Positions 14,818 to 23,092 are shown, numbered from the stretch's first letter. The stretch: DNA of 36,423 bases from CAZVBV01 sp964509975 (GCA_964509975.1 CAZDZO010000010.1:1-36423), one strand, 5' to 3'. Made by a program: numbers and translations. Notes: generated from the letters alone by a model not told the origin.

Positions 14818-17004
14818 ATGTCTTCTCCTTTTGACATACGACTTCGAGTTTTACGCATTCTTTTTATTGCGGTGTTTGTACTCTTTGCCGGGAGACTTTT
14901 TGACTTGCAAGTTTTGCGATACGATGAGTTTTATGCGGAAGCGCGTGCACAACATGAGAAGAGATCGATTCTTCCGGCGCAACGAGGAAATATTATGGTG
15001 CGAAAAAACCGACTCACTGACGAAGAAACGCCACTTGCGACTAATAACACGCTTAAAATGCTCTTTGTCGATCCGCTTATTTTGGCGTATCCAGAGTTTA
15101 ATCCCAAACAAGATCTTGATAAACAAGAACGTGGAAATCCAAATATGGCAGCACAAATTCTTGCGCCACTCCTTATTCACGCACATTGCGAAAAGATTGA
15201 AGGATGCTTAATAGAAACAGATCCTGAGAAATGGACTCCGTCGGAAAAAATTGCCATAGAAGCGTACAGCAAAGAACTGGCGGATGTTTTTTCTGAAATA
15301 GAACGTCGACGAGTGGTGATTGCCACAGAGGTTTCCGAATCACGCGTACAAACCATCGAAGCACTTCGGATGCCAGGAATTAAAGTTGTCGAAAGTAATG
15401 TGATTGCCGACCCGACAGCTATTTATTCTATTGAAGAAGTGACGGATCAATTGGCGCCTTTGCTTAATATTGATAAAAAGAAACTTAAAAAAATACTAGA
15501 ACGACGGCCTAAGAGATATGTGGAAGTTACACATAAAATCGTACCGGAGGTATCAGAACAGATTCAAGAATTACGCGCAAATCCGCGATACAAAAATATT
15601 TTGCGTGGTATTCAATTGAGAGACGAACACTGGCGATATTATCCGGAACGGAGTCTAGCAGCACAAATTCTCGGATTTGTAGATTCTACTGGAGATGGGC
15701 AATACGGGATTGAGGGACGATTTGATCATGAATTGTCGGGACAAGAAGGCGTGATCTTTGGAGCTATTAATACACGAGGACAGCGTATTTTGGGGAAAGG
15801 GTCAGGGATTCAGCGAGCGACTGATGGATCGGATGTTTTGATTTCTATTGATCGGGTTATACAAGGAGAAGTGGAACGAATTTTGGAAGAAGATACGGTG
15901 CGGTTTGATGCGGATTTTGGACAGGTGATTGTCGTTGAACCCAAGACTGGACGAATCCTTGCGATGGCACATGCGCCGACATTTGACCCCAATTCTTTTG
16001 GGAAAGCTTTTGTGCGATATGAAATTTCTCCAGAGGAGGAAGTAATTGATCGAGAAGATGAGTTTTTTAATCAGAGAATTCCAACGACAGTGGATAAAGG
16101 ACGGTATTACCGATACTTCAATAAATGGGGACCGGAGGTCTTTCGAAATAAAGTTGTATCGGATGTGTATGAGCCTGGATCTGTAGTGAAGGCATTGACG
16201 ATGGCAGCAGCTCTCAATGCTGATGAGATCACTCCACAAACGACGTACATGGATTGGAAACCGGTAGAAGTGGATGAGTTTAAAATTCGAAATGCAGATG
16301 AAATTTATGCAGGACGAACAACAATGATTGAGGTACTCAATCGCTCACTCAATACCGGAATTGCTTTTATTGCGCAAAAAATGGGAGCGAAGTTGTTGTA
16401 CGAATATTTATATAATTTTGGATTTGGACAGTACACAGACATTGAACTTGATGGAGAAGCAGAAGGACAGCTTGAATATTGGCAAGATTGGGAGGCTTCT
16501 GAGTTGGTGACTCGAGGATTTGGACAGGGAATGACTTCTTCAGCATTACAAATGGCAATGTCATTTTCTTCTCTCGCTAATGGAGGCTATCTGATGAAAC
16601 CGCTTTTGGTGGAAGAAGTCAGGTCTCCGGATGGATCAGTACGTAAATTTCAACCAGAAAAAGTGCGTCGAGTAATTTCCGACGAGACGTACAATCAGAT
16701 CAAAGCGATGCTCCTTAATGCTGTAAACAATGGAATCGCGCGTGGGGCACGGGTATGGGGGTATACTATCATGGGAAAGACGGGAACATCTCAGACCTAT
16801 AAACACGGAAAGGTTTTGGAAGGGGTGGGAACAACGATTACGAGTTTTGCTGGATTTGGTCCGATCAAAGATCCGGCTTTCGTTATTCTTGTTAAATATG
16901 ACAAACCGAAAGTTTCGCAATGGGGATCTGAAACTGCTGCGGGAACGTTTCATCGAGTGGCAGAGTTTTTGTTTCAGCACTTCGGGATTCCACCGGATCA
17001 ATAA
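14818..17004 (+). CDS. Class B penicillin-binding protein (FtsI/PBP2-type transpeptidase)
   Basis: The protein has 728 residues. It cross-links peptidoglycan stems outside the membrane during division or elongation. One N-terminal membrane anchor (11-30) with few cytoplasmic residues is followed by the PBP dimerisation region (ILPAQRGNIM, about 51-60) and the transpeptidase domain. All three active-site motifs are present: SVVK (455-458, with the catalytic Ser in EPGSVVK), SLN (510-512) and KTGTS (654-658). There is no PASTA domain. The domain order fits FtsI or PBP2, and nothing here decides between them. The gene stands alone with its own promoter; weak GGCGGA abuts the ATG, but the predicted transcript starts too late to include it. 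Confidence 0.93.
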   Translation: MSSPFDIRLRVLRILFIAVFVLFAGRLFDLQVLRYDEFYAEARAQHEKRSILPAQRGNIMVRKNRLTDEETPLATNNTLKMLFVDPLILAYPEFNPKQDLDKQERGNPNMAAQILAPLLIHAHCEKIEGCLIETDPEKWTPSEKIAIEAYSKELADVFSEIERRRVVIATEVSESRVQTIEALRMPGIKVVESNVIADPTAIYSIEEVTDQLAPLLNIDKKKLKKILERRPKRYVEVTHKIVPEVSEQIQELRANPRYKNILRGIQLRDEHWRYYPERSLAAQILGFVDSTGDGQYGIEGRFDHELSGQEGVIFGAINTRGQRILGKGSGIQRATDGSDVLISIDRVIQGEVERILEEDTVRFDADFGQVIVVEPKTGRILAMAHAPTFDPNSFGKAFVRYEISPEEEVIDREDEFFNQRIPTTVDKGRYYRYFNKWGPEVFRNKVVSDVYEPGSVVKALTMAAALNADEITPQTTYMDWKPVEVDEFKIRNADEIYAGRTTMIEVLNRSLNTGIAFIAQKMGAKLLYEYLYNFGFGQYTDIELDGEAEGQLEYWQDWEASELVTRGFGQGMTSSALQMAMSFSSLANGGYLMKPLLVEEVRSPDGSVRKFQPEKVRRVISDETYNQIKAMLLNAVNNGIARGARVWGYTIMGKTGTSQTYKHGKVLEGVGTTITSFAGFGPIKDPAFVILVKYDKPKVSQWGSETAAGTFHRVAEFLFQHFGIPPDQ

Positions 17005-17041
17005 GATTTTCCGCCTTCTTCCTTCGGGGTGTGGATATTTT

Positions 17042-17069
17042 GTAGGCGCGGTCACGTGACCGCGCCTAC
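17042..17069. repeat. 28-bp perfect palindrome, copy 1
   Basis: Reads GTAGGCGCGGTCAC followed by its exact reverse complement. It lies 38 nt past the PBP stop and is much more GC-rich than its surroundings. A second copy overlaps the dgt stop codon at 22861. There is no T-run, so it is not a standard terminator. Confidence 0.9.
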
Positions 17070-17094
17070 GGTTGAATTTACATATTCGATATAT

Positions 17095-17114
17095 TTCCAA
17101 TCTCGGGGTTGGAA
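17095..17114. repeat. TTCCAATC hairpin downstream of palindrome copy 1
   Basis: TTCCAATC (17095-17102) pairs with GGTTGGAA (17107-17114), one pair being G-U. The same stem sequence lies downstream of the second palindrome at 22943, so the two may be parts of one composite element. Confidence 0.65.
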
Positions 17115-17161
17115 TTTAAAATTCTATTAACTCTAAACTATTAACTCTTCACTAATTTTGC

Positions 17162-17167
17162 TACAAT
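17162..17167 (+). promoter_or_regulatory. Candidate -10 box of transketolase (TACAAT)
   Basis: TACAAT lies 26 nt before the ATG. The -35 region is poor (TTAACT with a 15-nt spacer is the best seen). Confidence 0.35.
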
Positions 17168-17193
17168 CCGCGTGAAATTATTCCCTCATATTT

Positions 17194-19092
17194 ATGGACT
17201 ACACTCTCCCCAAAGCCACCGACAAACTCGGAAAAGACCGACTTGAATTCTTATCAACCTTCAAGAAAGCGAGCATTCATACAATGCTTCAGATGCTCAA
17301 GACGTCCCAATCAGGACATCCAGGGGGATCTTTGTCTTGCTTAGATTTCTTGACAGTACTCTACGCATTCAGACTCTCTGCAACGAATGAGAAGGTGGTG
17401 TTCTCCAACGGACACATTTCTCCGGCTGTTTATTCTGTTCTCGCAGAACTGGGCGCCATCGATAAAGACGAACTCATTAAAACATACCGACAATATGGAT
17501 CACCATTTGAAGGACATGTGACGCGTCATGTTCCTGGGATTTTCTTCGGAACGGGACCATTGGGAGTCGGGATTTCTGCTGCGTGTGGAATGGCATTAGC
17601 GAACAAAAAAAGTGACAATGGACAAGTGTTTTGTTCAATAGGGGATGGGGAAATGCAAGAAGGACAAGTACACGAAGCAGCGCTTTTTGCTGCGAAAGAA
17701 AAACTGAGTAACTTGACCGTCTTCGTAGACTACAACCGTGTTCAGCTGACCGATACATTAGAAAAAACATGCCCCATTGATGTTGTGTCTTTCTTCACCT
17801 CAAAAGGATGGAAGGTAGTCGAGATCGACGGACATAATCTTGAGGCTATTTGGAAAGCGATTCATGCACAATGTAGCAAAGGACGACCACTTGCCATCAT
17901 TGCCAAAACAATCATGGGAAAAGGCGTTGAAATGATGGAAGTTGATGGCGCTAAATTGAAATCTACCTGGCATGGAAAAACGCCAAAGACTGAGGAAATT
18001 GATGCGATGCTCCCAACTTTCTCTTTGTCTGATAGTGAAAGAGAAACATTGAACACATTTATTGCTCAACAGGATTTTCATCCCGACAAAGAAACATTTG
18101 AACCATTTGGACAATTGTCTGACATTGAAGGAGGAGAGCCAATTCTTTATCCAACAGACAAACTTACTGACTGTCGATCGGCGTACGGTAACGCGTTGGC
18201 AGACCTTGCGAAACGAAACAAAGATATCCTTGGAGGATCAGCCGATCTTTCTGGATCAGTCAAAACAGCCACGATGGAAAAGGAAACGCCGGATCAATAT
18301 ATTGAGTTTGGAATTTGTGAGCAGAATATGGTGTCGGTGGCAGGAGGGTTATCACTTTCTGGATATACGCCATTTGTTTCCACTTTTGGAGCGTTCATGT
18401 CTTCTCGAGCGAAGGATCAAGCACGAGTGAATGACTTGAATCACGCGAATGTCAAAATGGTGTCCACGCACTGTGGATTGTCTGTAGGAGAAGACGGACC
18501 GACTCATCAAGCGATTGATGATGCGGGAAGTTTTGTAGGAATGTTTAATACCGGAGTCTGCGAACCAGCAGACCCAAATCATTGTGATCGCATTATTCGC
18601 TACGTGGCAACACATTACGGAAACTTTTACGTGCGTATGGGACGACACAAATTACCCGTTCTTACAAAAGAAGATGGTTCTGTTTTCTTCGACATAGACT
18701 ACGTGTACCAATATGGGAAATGTGAGTTGCTTCGAGAGGGAACAGACATCACGATTGTCGCTACAGGTGCGTGTGTCATTGAAGCCTTGAAAGCGCGAGA
18801 CAAATTTACCAACCCAGAGAAAGTAGAAATCATTATCACGAGTTCAATTAAGAAGTTCGATGAGGTTCTCTTGAAATCAATTAAGAAAACAAAACACGTG
18901 ATGACGGTGGAAGACCACAATCCGTATTCTGGATTGGGAGCAGCAGTGGTCTTTTATGCACAAACGGAAGGAGTCTCTCTTGAATCATTTCAAACACTCG
19001 GTGCGAAACAGTACCAACTTTCTGGAAAACCAGCGGAGCTTTATTCTGCCGCGGGGATTGATAGTGAGGGGATTTTGAAAGCGCTAAATTAA
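17194..19092 (+). CDS. tkt: Transketolase
   Basis: The 632-residue protein moves two-carbon units between sugar phosphates in the non-oxidative pentose phosphate pathway, using thiamine diphosphate. SGHPGGSLSCLDFL (40-53) is the N-terminal family signature, GDGEMQEGQ (150-158) with the downstream DYNRVQLT binds the cofactor and Mg2+, and the second half has the catalytic Glu in FGICEQNMVSVAGGLS followed by a C-terminal domain. Both halves are in one chain; many bacteria split them. 632 residues is slightly shorter than the usual 650-670. No Shine-Dalgarno site is visible, and a REP hairpin begins 2 nt after the stop. Confidence 0.95.
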   Translation: MDYTLPKATDKLGKDRLEFLSTFKKASIHTMLQMLKTSQSGHPGGSLSCLDFLTVLYAFRLSATNEKVVFSNGHISPAVYSVLAELGAIDKDELIKTYRQYGSPFEGHVTRHVPGIFFGTGPLGVGISAACGMALANKKSDNGQVFCSIGDGEMQEGQVHEAALFAAKEKLSNLTVFVDYNRVQLTDTLEKTCPIDVVSFFTSKGWKVVEIDGHNLEAIWKAIHAQCSKGRPLAIIAKTIMGKGVEMMEVDGAKLKSTWHGKTPKTEEIDAMLPTFSLSDSERETLNTFIAQQDFHPDKETFEPFGQLSDIEGGEPILYPTDKLTDCRSAYGNALADLAKRNKDILGGSADLSGSVKTATMEKETPDQYIEFGICEQNMVSVAGGLSLSGYTPFVSTFGAFMSSRAKDQARVNDLNHANVKMVSTHCGLSVGEDGPTHQAIDDAGSFVGMFNTGVCEPADPNHCDRIIRYVATHYGNFYVRMGRHKLPVLTKEDGSVFFDIDYVYQYGKCELLREGTDITIVATGACVIEALKARDKFTNPEKVEIIITSSIKKFDEVLLKSIKKTKHVMTVEDHNPYSGLGAAVVFYAQTEGVSLESFQTLGAKQYQLSGKPAELYSAAGIDSEGILKALN

Positions 19093-19093
19093 T

Positions 19094-19120
19094 TGTCATC
19101 CCAGCGAAGGCTGGGACCCA
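19094..19120 (+). repeat. REP-like hairpin after tkt, left member of pair
   Basis: Begins TGTCATCCCAGCGAAGGC and ends TGGGACCCA; the stem is CCCAGC/GCTGGG. It starts 2 nt after the tkt stop codon. Confidence 0.8.
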
Positions 19121-19222
19121 TTATGCTTCAGAAAAGTCAGCAGAAAGATCTTTCCAATACGGATTTTGTTTATTAATAAGATTGATTTTCCATCATCATT
19201 GATAACTTTAAATATTTGATAA

Positions 19223-19249
19223 TGGATCCCAAACTAAATTTGGGAAGAC
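19223..19249 (-). repeat. REP-like hairpin before the DUF167 stop, right member of pair
   Basis: On the minus strand it reads GTCTTCCCAAATTTAG then TTTGGGATCCA, with the stem CCCAAA/TTTGGG. It is inverted relative to 19094-19120. Its hairpin could also stop the minus-strand operon and tkt. The 100 bp between the two REPs hold nothing recognisable. Confidence 0.6.
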
Positions 19250-19251
19250 TT

Positions 19252-19530
19252 TTAATGTTTTTTTAACTTCACCAACTTCACACTTCCCGTGTTTCCAGAG
19301 ATAATCTCGCATTCGGCTTTAAAAAGTTTTCCCAAAAACTTCATAATCTCTTTATTTGCCTTCCCTTGTTCCGGCTTGGCTTTGATTTGAATTTTCACCG
19401 TGTGTTCTTCGTCAGCCATGATTTCGGTGATCTTGTTCTCACTCGCATTTGGTGAAATCTTCACTCGCAAAAATACGACACATTTCTTTTGGAGTGTTTT
19501 TTTCGTTGCTATGATAAAATCATCGACCAT
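19252..19530 (-). CDS. DUF167 (YggU/UPF0235) protein
   Basis: A 92-residue protein of the DUF167 family: RVKISPNASENKI and AKPEQGKANKEIMKFLGKLF, then IISGNTGSVKLVKL match its core, with the conserved P-x-A and G-K-A-N-x-E. Its biochemical role is unknown. It is the last gene of the lgt operon; its ATG directly follows the TAG of the lipoprotein gene with no gap, implying coupled translation. The first 15 residues look like an extension, and no better internal ATG is seen. Confidence 0.85.
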   Translation of the reverse strand: MVDDFIIATKKTLQKKCVVFLRVKISPNASENKITEIMADEEHTVKIQIKAKPEQGKANKEIMKFLGKLFKAECEIISGNTGSVKLVKLKKH

Positions 19531-20130
19531 CTACCGGAGAGTTTCAAGCAGTGTTTCAATTGCCTTTTCAAAGGTTTCTTCATCGAGTGATTCAGAAATT
19601 GTAATTGTTTGTTCTACCACAAAAGTCGGAATTTCTTTGATATCGTATCGTTTGGCAAAAGATTTATCGCGAAAGATTCGTTCTTTCGTTTCACCTGATT
19701 CCAAACAGGCTTCAAAGATTTCTATGTCGAGATTTTTTCGAAGAGCAATCTCAAGCATGGTGTCTTTGTCATAATCTTGAAAATAATTTTCAAAGTATTC
19801 ATCTAAAAATTCTTCTAGTTTTCCCTGGTTTCGTGCACACTCAGAGGCTTCGTCAGCTGGTAAAGAATCGCGATCTTCCCATGATCGGCGATATTCCATT
19901 TCGACCTTGTTTCCAAATTTTTGTTGCATTTTTTCTACTAAAACAGGAACGTTTTTACTGCGTTCAGAACTCAAGCTAAAGAATCCTGTAATATGAAGTG
20001 GGCCGGCATTTTCTCCAAAAATACTCGAGGCTTTTTCTTCTTCATAAATTCTTTGTTCTTGCATTTCTTCAACACTTTGACAGCTGAAAACAAATAATGA
20101 TACGAAGAGTATGAGGAGTGTTTTTTTCAT
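19531..20130 (-). CDS. Lipoprotein with DsbA/thioredoxin-like fold lacking CxxC
   Basis: The protein has 199 residues and a lipoprotein signal peptide (MKKTLLILFVSLFVFSC), with Cys17 as the lipidated residue. The rest follows the DsbA-like Thioredoxin_4 layout: an ITGFFSLSSERS strand-turn, EYRRSWEDRDSLPADEASECA and KSFAKRYDIKEIPTFVV with the cis-Pro. Where active members have FxCPYC, this protein has FSLSSERS, so the redox cysteines are gone and it is probably not a disulfide oxidase. A binding or scaffold role outside the membrane is inference. Its ATG overlaps the lgt stop by 4 nt (ATGA), and Lgt is the enzyme that would lipidate it. Confidence 0.7.
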   Translation of the reverse strand: MKKTLLILFVSLFVFSCQSVEEMQEQRIYEEEKASSIFGENAGPLHITGFFSLSSERSKNVPVLVEKMQQKFGNKVEMEYRRSWEDRDSLPADEASECARNQGKLEEFLDEYFENYFQDYDKDTMLEIALRKNLDIEIFEACLESGETKERIFRDKSFAKRYDIKEIPTFVVEQTITISESLDEETFEKAIETLLETLR

Positions 20131-20921
20131 TGAGAAGATGGTTTACGGATAGAATTATGCCAAAAATTTTGAGATTTTGCCAGTAGAAGTGCAAAGACAA
20201 TCATTACTAGGCAAAGTGCTTGTCCGGTCGTGAAAAACCATACCATGCCACTGGGTTCTCTAAAGAATTCAATAACAAATCGCAAAATGCCGTATCCAGA
20301 GAGAAATCCGGTTGTGAGTATGCCCTTATATTCCCCATACCCTCGTTTCAAGAGAAGAAACAAAAATCCACTGAGAAGAACATTCTTACCGGCTTCATAG
20401 AGTTGGCTCGGGTGTCTGAGGGCGTTATCAATATGGGGAAAAATCATCCCCCAATCGGTTTGAGTCATGCGCCCAACGAGCTCTCCATTGATAAAGTTTG
20501 CGAGGCGTCCAAAGATTAGGGTTACTGCCAAAGGAATTACCACCGCATCCAATATTCTCAATAACGGAACGTTGTGTTTTCGTGTATAAAAAAGTCCAAA
20601 GGCGACAGCTCCCAAAATTCCACCGTGAATCGACATGCCCCCATGCCACATTTTCAAAATCTCTAGAGGATTCGTCACAAAGGTTTCTGGAGAGTAAAAC
20701 AGGAATTCTCCAATCCGTCCCCCCGCAACGCCACAAATAAACATTCCAAAGAGGAGGTTTTCAAATTGGTCTTTGGTGAGTTTTTTATCTTGGAGAAGAT
20801 TCGCTTGAATGCGATGTCCCCACAATAACGTTAAGAAAAATCCAAAGATATATACGAGTCCATACCATCGGACATCGAGTCCCAAAAGCGAAAATGCCAC
20901 TGGATCAAAATTCCAAATCAT
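20127..20921 (-). CDS. lgt: Prolipoprotein diacylglyceryl transferase
   Basis: The 264-residue membrane enzyme transfers diacylglycerol from phosphatidylglycerol to the lipobox Cys of prolipoproteins. Signature motifs are present: GGRIGEFLFY (67-76), HGGMSIHGG (93-101), GRLANFINGELVGR (138-151, the Lgt signature) and RHPSQLYE (169-176). Several hydrophobic segments agree with the seven-helix topology. It overlaps the LemA-like gene upstream by 4 nt and the lipoprotein gene downstream by 4 nt, so the operon is translated as a coupled unit. Confidence 0.95.
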   Translation of the reverse strand: MIWNFDPVAFSLLGLDVRWYGLVYIFGFFLTLLWGHRIQANLLQDKKLTKDQFENLLFGMFICGVAGGRIGEFLFYSPETFVTNPLEILKMWHGGMSIHGGILGAVAFGLFYTRKHNVPLLRILDAVVIPLAVTLIFGRLANFINGELVGRMTQTDWGMIFPHIDNALRHPSQLYEAGKNVLLSGFLFLLLKRGYGEYKGILTTGFLSGYGILRFVIEFFREPSGMVWFFTTGQALCLVMIVFALLLAKSQNFWHNSIRKPSSQ

Positions 20922-21505
20922 GCAGAAAAGTGGTTACATTTTTTAATACCAATTATTTTGTGAAATATGGTGAGTTTTTTGTTCCAAGTTTCGGCTTCAT
21001 TGTTATAGACAGTTTGGAGTTGTACGAGTTTCTGATCGATAAATTCCAGATCCTTACCAACGTGCAGAAGAAGGGGATCTTTTTCGAGTATGCCGTCCTG
21101 TTCAAGTTTTGAAAAATACTGCACTAAAATCTCTGAGAATCGACGTTCTAGTTCCATGCGTTTTTTGAGATGTTTCTTAATGGAATACTGACGACATTGC
21201 ATACGAATGTGGAGAAGTTTTTTGAGTGCCTCATCATTAAGGCCTTTATCTCGTTTGGCAAGTGTGTAAATCAGTGGAATCATCATTTGCCTCTTGGATA
21301 AAAAGAAGAGAATAAAACGCCAAATCTTCTGAATATTCTGTTCTCGTTGTTTCACATTATTAATAGCAAGTTTAATCAGTCCAAACGTCACCAGCACCAA
21401 AAACATCCACGCCATATGTTCGTTCCAAAAATTGCGGATTATTTCGAAGGTCGTCAATGAGGGTTCCTCCAGGCTTGGGATGGGACGAGCAAAAACTTTA
21501 ATCAT
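20918..21505 (-). CDS. Single-pass membrane protein, LemA-like
   Basis: The protein has 195 residues. One membrane segment (about residues 31-48, HMAWMFLVLVTFGLIKLAI) is followed by a basic linker and a long helical region. The end, LVQLQTVYNNEAETWNKKLT then IGIKK, resembles the LemA C-terminus (YNxxVxxYNxxIxxFPxxxxAxxxGF). The match is weak, and the N-terminal part looks unlike LemA, so this may be only a helical membrane protein. It overlaps orf78 by 8 nt and lgt by 4 nt. Confidence 0.6.
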   Translation of the reverse strand: MIKVFARPIPSLEEPSLTTFEIIRNFWNEHMAWMFLVLVTFGLIKLAINNVKQREQNIQKIWRFILFFLSKRQMMIPLIYTLAKRDKGLNDEALKKLLHIRMQCRQYSIKKHLKKRMELERRFSEILVQYFSKLEQDGILEKDPLLLHVGKDLEFIDQKLVQLQTVYNNEAETWNKKLTIFHKIIGIKKCNHFSA

Positions 21506-21734
21506 GAACTTGGGAGAAATCTAAAGATGTGCGTGTGCTCTGTGGTCCAAGTTGTGCCATAGTTTTGGACAACATTTCGGTATTGAGTTCTTCAAGTAAG
21601 GGCTGTGTTTTTCGCTCTAACACGAATCCAAACTGAGGACGAATTTTCCCATTCGCTGTTCTCTGATCTGAACCGAGGACAGGCTTTATAGGAGTAGGTT
21701 TGTCGGGGATATGGTTTTGGTTGGACAACATCAT
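21498..21734 (-). CDS. Hypothetical small protein orf78, first gene of lgt operon
   Basis: Not recognised. From ATG 21734 it has 78 residues (an ATGATG start, MMLSNQNHIP), polar and probably disordered at the N-terminus, with a possible helix LERKTQPLLEELNTEMLSK and no membrane segment. The frame is open much further upstream, but that part lies antisense to dgt and beyond the promoter at 21740-21768, so it was discarded. The gene is supported by that promoter, whose -10 ends 5 nt before the ATG, and by its overlap with the next gene. Confidence 0.6.
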   Translation of the reverse strand: MMLSNQNHIPDKPTPIKPVLGSDQRTANGKIRPQFGFVLERKTQPLLEELNTEMLSKTMAQLGPQSTRTSLDFSQVHD

Positions 21735-21749
21735 TTCCCATTCTACAAT
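21721..21749 (+). promoter_or_regulatory. dgt promoter (TTGGAC-N17-TACAAT)
   Basis: The -35 box is at 21721-21726 and the -10 box at 21744-21749. It overlaps the opposing promoter at 21740-21768 and points to the ATG at 21761 instead of 21752. Confidence 0.7.
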
Positions 21750-21768
21750 GCATGAGCGGAATGAACAA
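21740..21768 (-). promoter_or_regulatory. orf78-lgt operon promoter (TTGTTC-N17-TAGAAT)
   Basis: On the minus strand the -35 box is at 21763-21768 and the -10 box at 21740-21745. The predicted transcript start falls on the orf78 ATG. It shares bases with the dgt -10 box, so both promoters probably cannot be occupied at once. Confidence 0.65.
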
Positions 21769-22864
21769 AAAAACTTTAGATGGCGAAAACTTATGGGAGC
21801 GAGCAGATGCTCTATTATCTCCCTATGCGCAAAAAAACGGACTTTCATCAGGAAGACAATTTTCAGAAAATGCTGATCCCAACAGACTCCCGTTTCAACG
21901 GGATCGAGATCGCATTCTTCATTCAACAGCTTTTCGTCGACTCGCGGGAAAAATGCAAGTAGTGGCACCGCATCATGGTGATCATTTCCGCACACGATTG
22001 ACGCACACATTAGAAGTTTCTCAAATTGCCAGAGATCTCGCTCGTTGGCTTCATCTAAATGAAGATCTCGCTGAAGCGATTGCACTCGGACATGATTTGG
22101 GACATCCGCCGTTTGGACACGCCGGAGAGGAGGCTTTGCGCGCTAAAATGAAATCATTTGATAAAACGTTCGAACACAATGCTCAGTCATTACGAATTGT
22201 AGAATTTTTTGAACTGCGTTATTCAGACTTCCCTGGGATTAATCTGACTTCCGAGGTACGGGAAGGACTGCAGAAACACACGACATTCTTCGATCGACCG
22301 GGATCAAAAATATTTTCCCCACATCTGGAAGCCCAAGTGGTTGATGTTTCGGATGAGATTGCGTATTTGTCGGCCGATCTGGAAGACGGGATTCGAGGAA
22401 AATTTTTCACGATTGAAGATCTTTGTGAAATTCCTATGTGCAAAGAAGTCATTGATTCACTTCCCGCAGAAGAACAATCATTCCGTTCAGCGGTAATGCG
22501 AGGAGTGATTCGGCGATTGTTGGCAGAGATTGTGACCTCGACAGAGAGGAATCTTCAAGAATATTCCATTGAAACACTCGAGGACGTACAAAAATCCCAA
22601 AAGAAAATTGTAAAATTCTCACCAGAATTCTTTGAACAACTCAAAGAGGTACGTCAGTTTCTTATGGAACGGTATTATTCTTCACCTGTGGTTAAAGCTA
22701 ACACTGAGAGGGGACAGCAAATTGTGGGAGAAATATTCGACTATCTTATTGCCAATCCAGACAAACTTCCTGATTACCTGCATTCAGACGATCCATTGGA
22801 AATTCGGATTTGTGATTATATTGCGGGGATGACAGACCGGTTTGCGGAGAATTTTTCAACGTAG
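21761..22864 (+). CDS. dgt: Deoxyguanosinetriphosphate triphosphohydrolase-like protein (HD domain)
   Basis: From ATG 21761 the protein has 367 residues. The family hydrolyses dNTPs to deoxynucleosides and triphosphate. Visible motifs are RDRDRILHSTAFRRLAGKMQ, the metal ligand His in RTRLTHTLEVSQIARDLAR, the H-D pair in LGHDLGHPPFGHAGE, FEHNAQSLR and the C-terminal YIAGMTDRFA. ATG 21752 is possible, but it lies 2 nt from the -10 box and so upstream of the predicted transcript start. The stop codon TAG (22862-22864) lies inside a GC-rich palindrome. The last codons, from GMTDRFA on, recur twice downstream (23021 and 23975), suggesting that the original 3' end was displaced. Confidence 0.92.
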   Translation: MNKKTLDGENLWERADALLSPYAQKNGLSSGRQFSENADPNRLPFQRDRDRILHSTAFRRLAGKMQVVAPHHGDHFRTRLTHTLEVSQIARDLARWLHLNEDLAEAIALGHDLGHPPFGHAGEEALRAKMKSFDKTFEHNAQSLRIVEFFELRYSDFPGINLTSEVREGLQKHTTFFDRPGSKIFSPHLEAQVVDVSDEIAYLSADLEDGIRGKFFTIEDLCEIPMCKEVIDSLPAEEQSFRSAVMRGVIRRLLAEIVTSTERNLQEYSIETLEDVQKSQKKIVKFSPEFFEQLKEVRQFLMERYYSSPVVKANTERGQQIVGEIFDYLIANPDKLPDYLHSDDPLEIRICDYIAGMTDRFAENFST

Positions 22865-22888
22865 GCGCGGTCACGTGACCGCGCCTGT
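22861..22888. repeat. GC-rich palindrome, copy 2, overlapping dgt stop
   Basis: It has the same left arm GTAGGCGCGGTCAC as 17042-17069; the perfect core is 24 bp (22863-22886) and the last two bases differ. The dgt TAG lies in its left arm. Confidence 0.88.
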
Positions 22889-22942
22889 AGGGAACTCCAC
22901 GATTAAAGCCAATAGGTTTCATGATGCTTTTAGGGTAGGACA

Positions 22943-22964
22943 TTTCCAATCGTAAGATTGGAAA
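22943..22964. repeat. TTTCCAATC/GATTGGAAA hairpin
   Basis: A 9-bp perfect stem with a GTAA loop. It shares its arms with the hairpin at 17095-17114 and also follows a GC-rich palindrome. Confidence 0.7.
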
Positions 22965-22974
22965 CACGCTAAAT

Positions 22975-23010
22975 GAGTCGGTAGCGTTCTAAATGTCCGA
23001 CTCTTTTTTT
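22975..23010 (+). terminator. Rho-independent terminator after dgt
   Basis: GAGTCGG (22975-22981) pairs with CCGACTC (22997-23003) and a run of seven T follows. It would end dgt transcription. Confidence 0.75.
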
Positions 23011-23020
23011 GTATAATTAA

Positions 23021-23092
23021 ATGACAGAATATCAGGGGATGACTGATCGGTTTGCGAAAGACTGCATTGACAGTTTTCGTTGTTTTGTGTAA
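23021..23092 (+). pseudogene. Second dgt 3'-end copy (remnant)
   Basis: The frame encodes MTEYQGMTDRFAKDCIDS and a few more residues before TAA. GMTDRFA and the preceding Tyr align with DYIAGMTDRFA at the dgt C-terminus. ACT, GAT and CGG are used for Thr-Asp-Arg where dgt has ACA, GAC and CGG, so the copy differs at silent positions and is not a fresh duplicate. It is too short to work alone and looks like a displaced or imported dgt tail. Confidence 0.65.

Noticed and set aside
14628..14834. 68-codon ORF before the PBP gene
   Set aside because: It translates the REP pair and the pbp promoter and has no protein-like features.
17042..17069. GC-rich palindrome as the terminator of the PBP gene
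   Set aside because: No T-run follows, and the same palindrome overlaps a stop codon elsewhere, so a repeat element is a better reading.
21735..22085. Long upstream extension of orf78 on the minus strand
   Set aside because: It is antisense to the conserved HD domain of dgt and lies upstream of the orf78 promoter.
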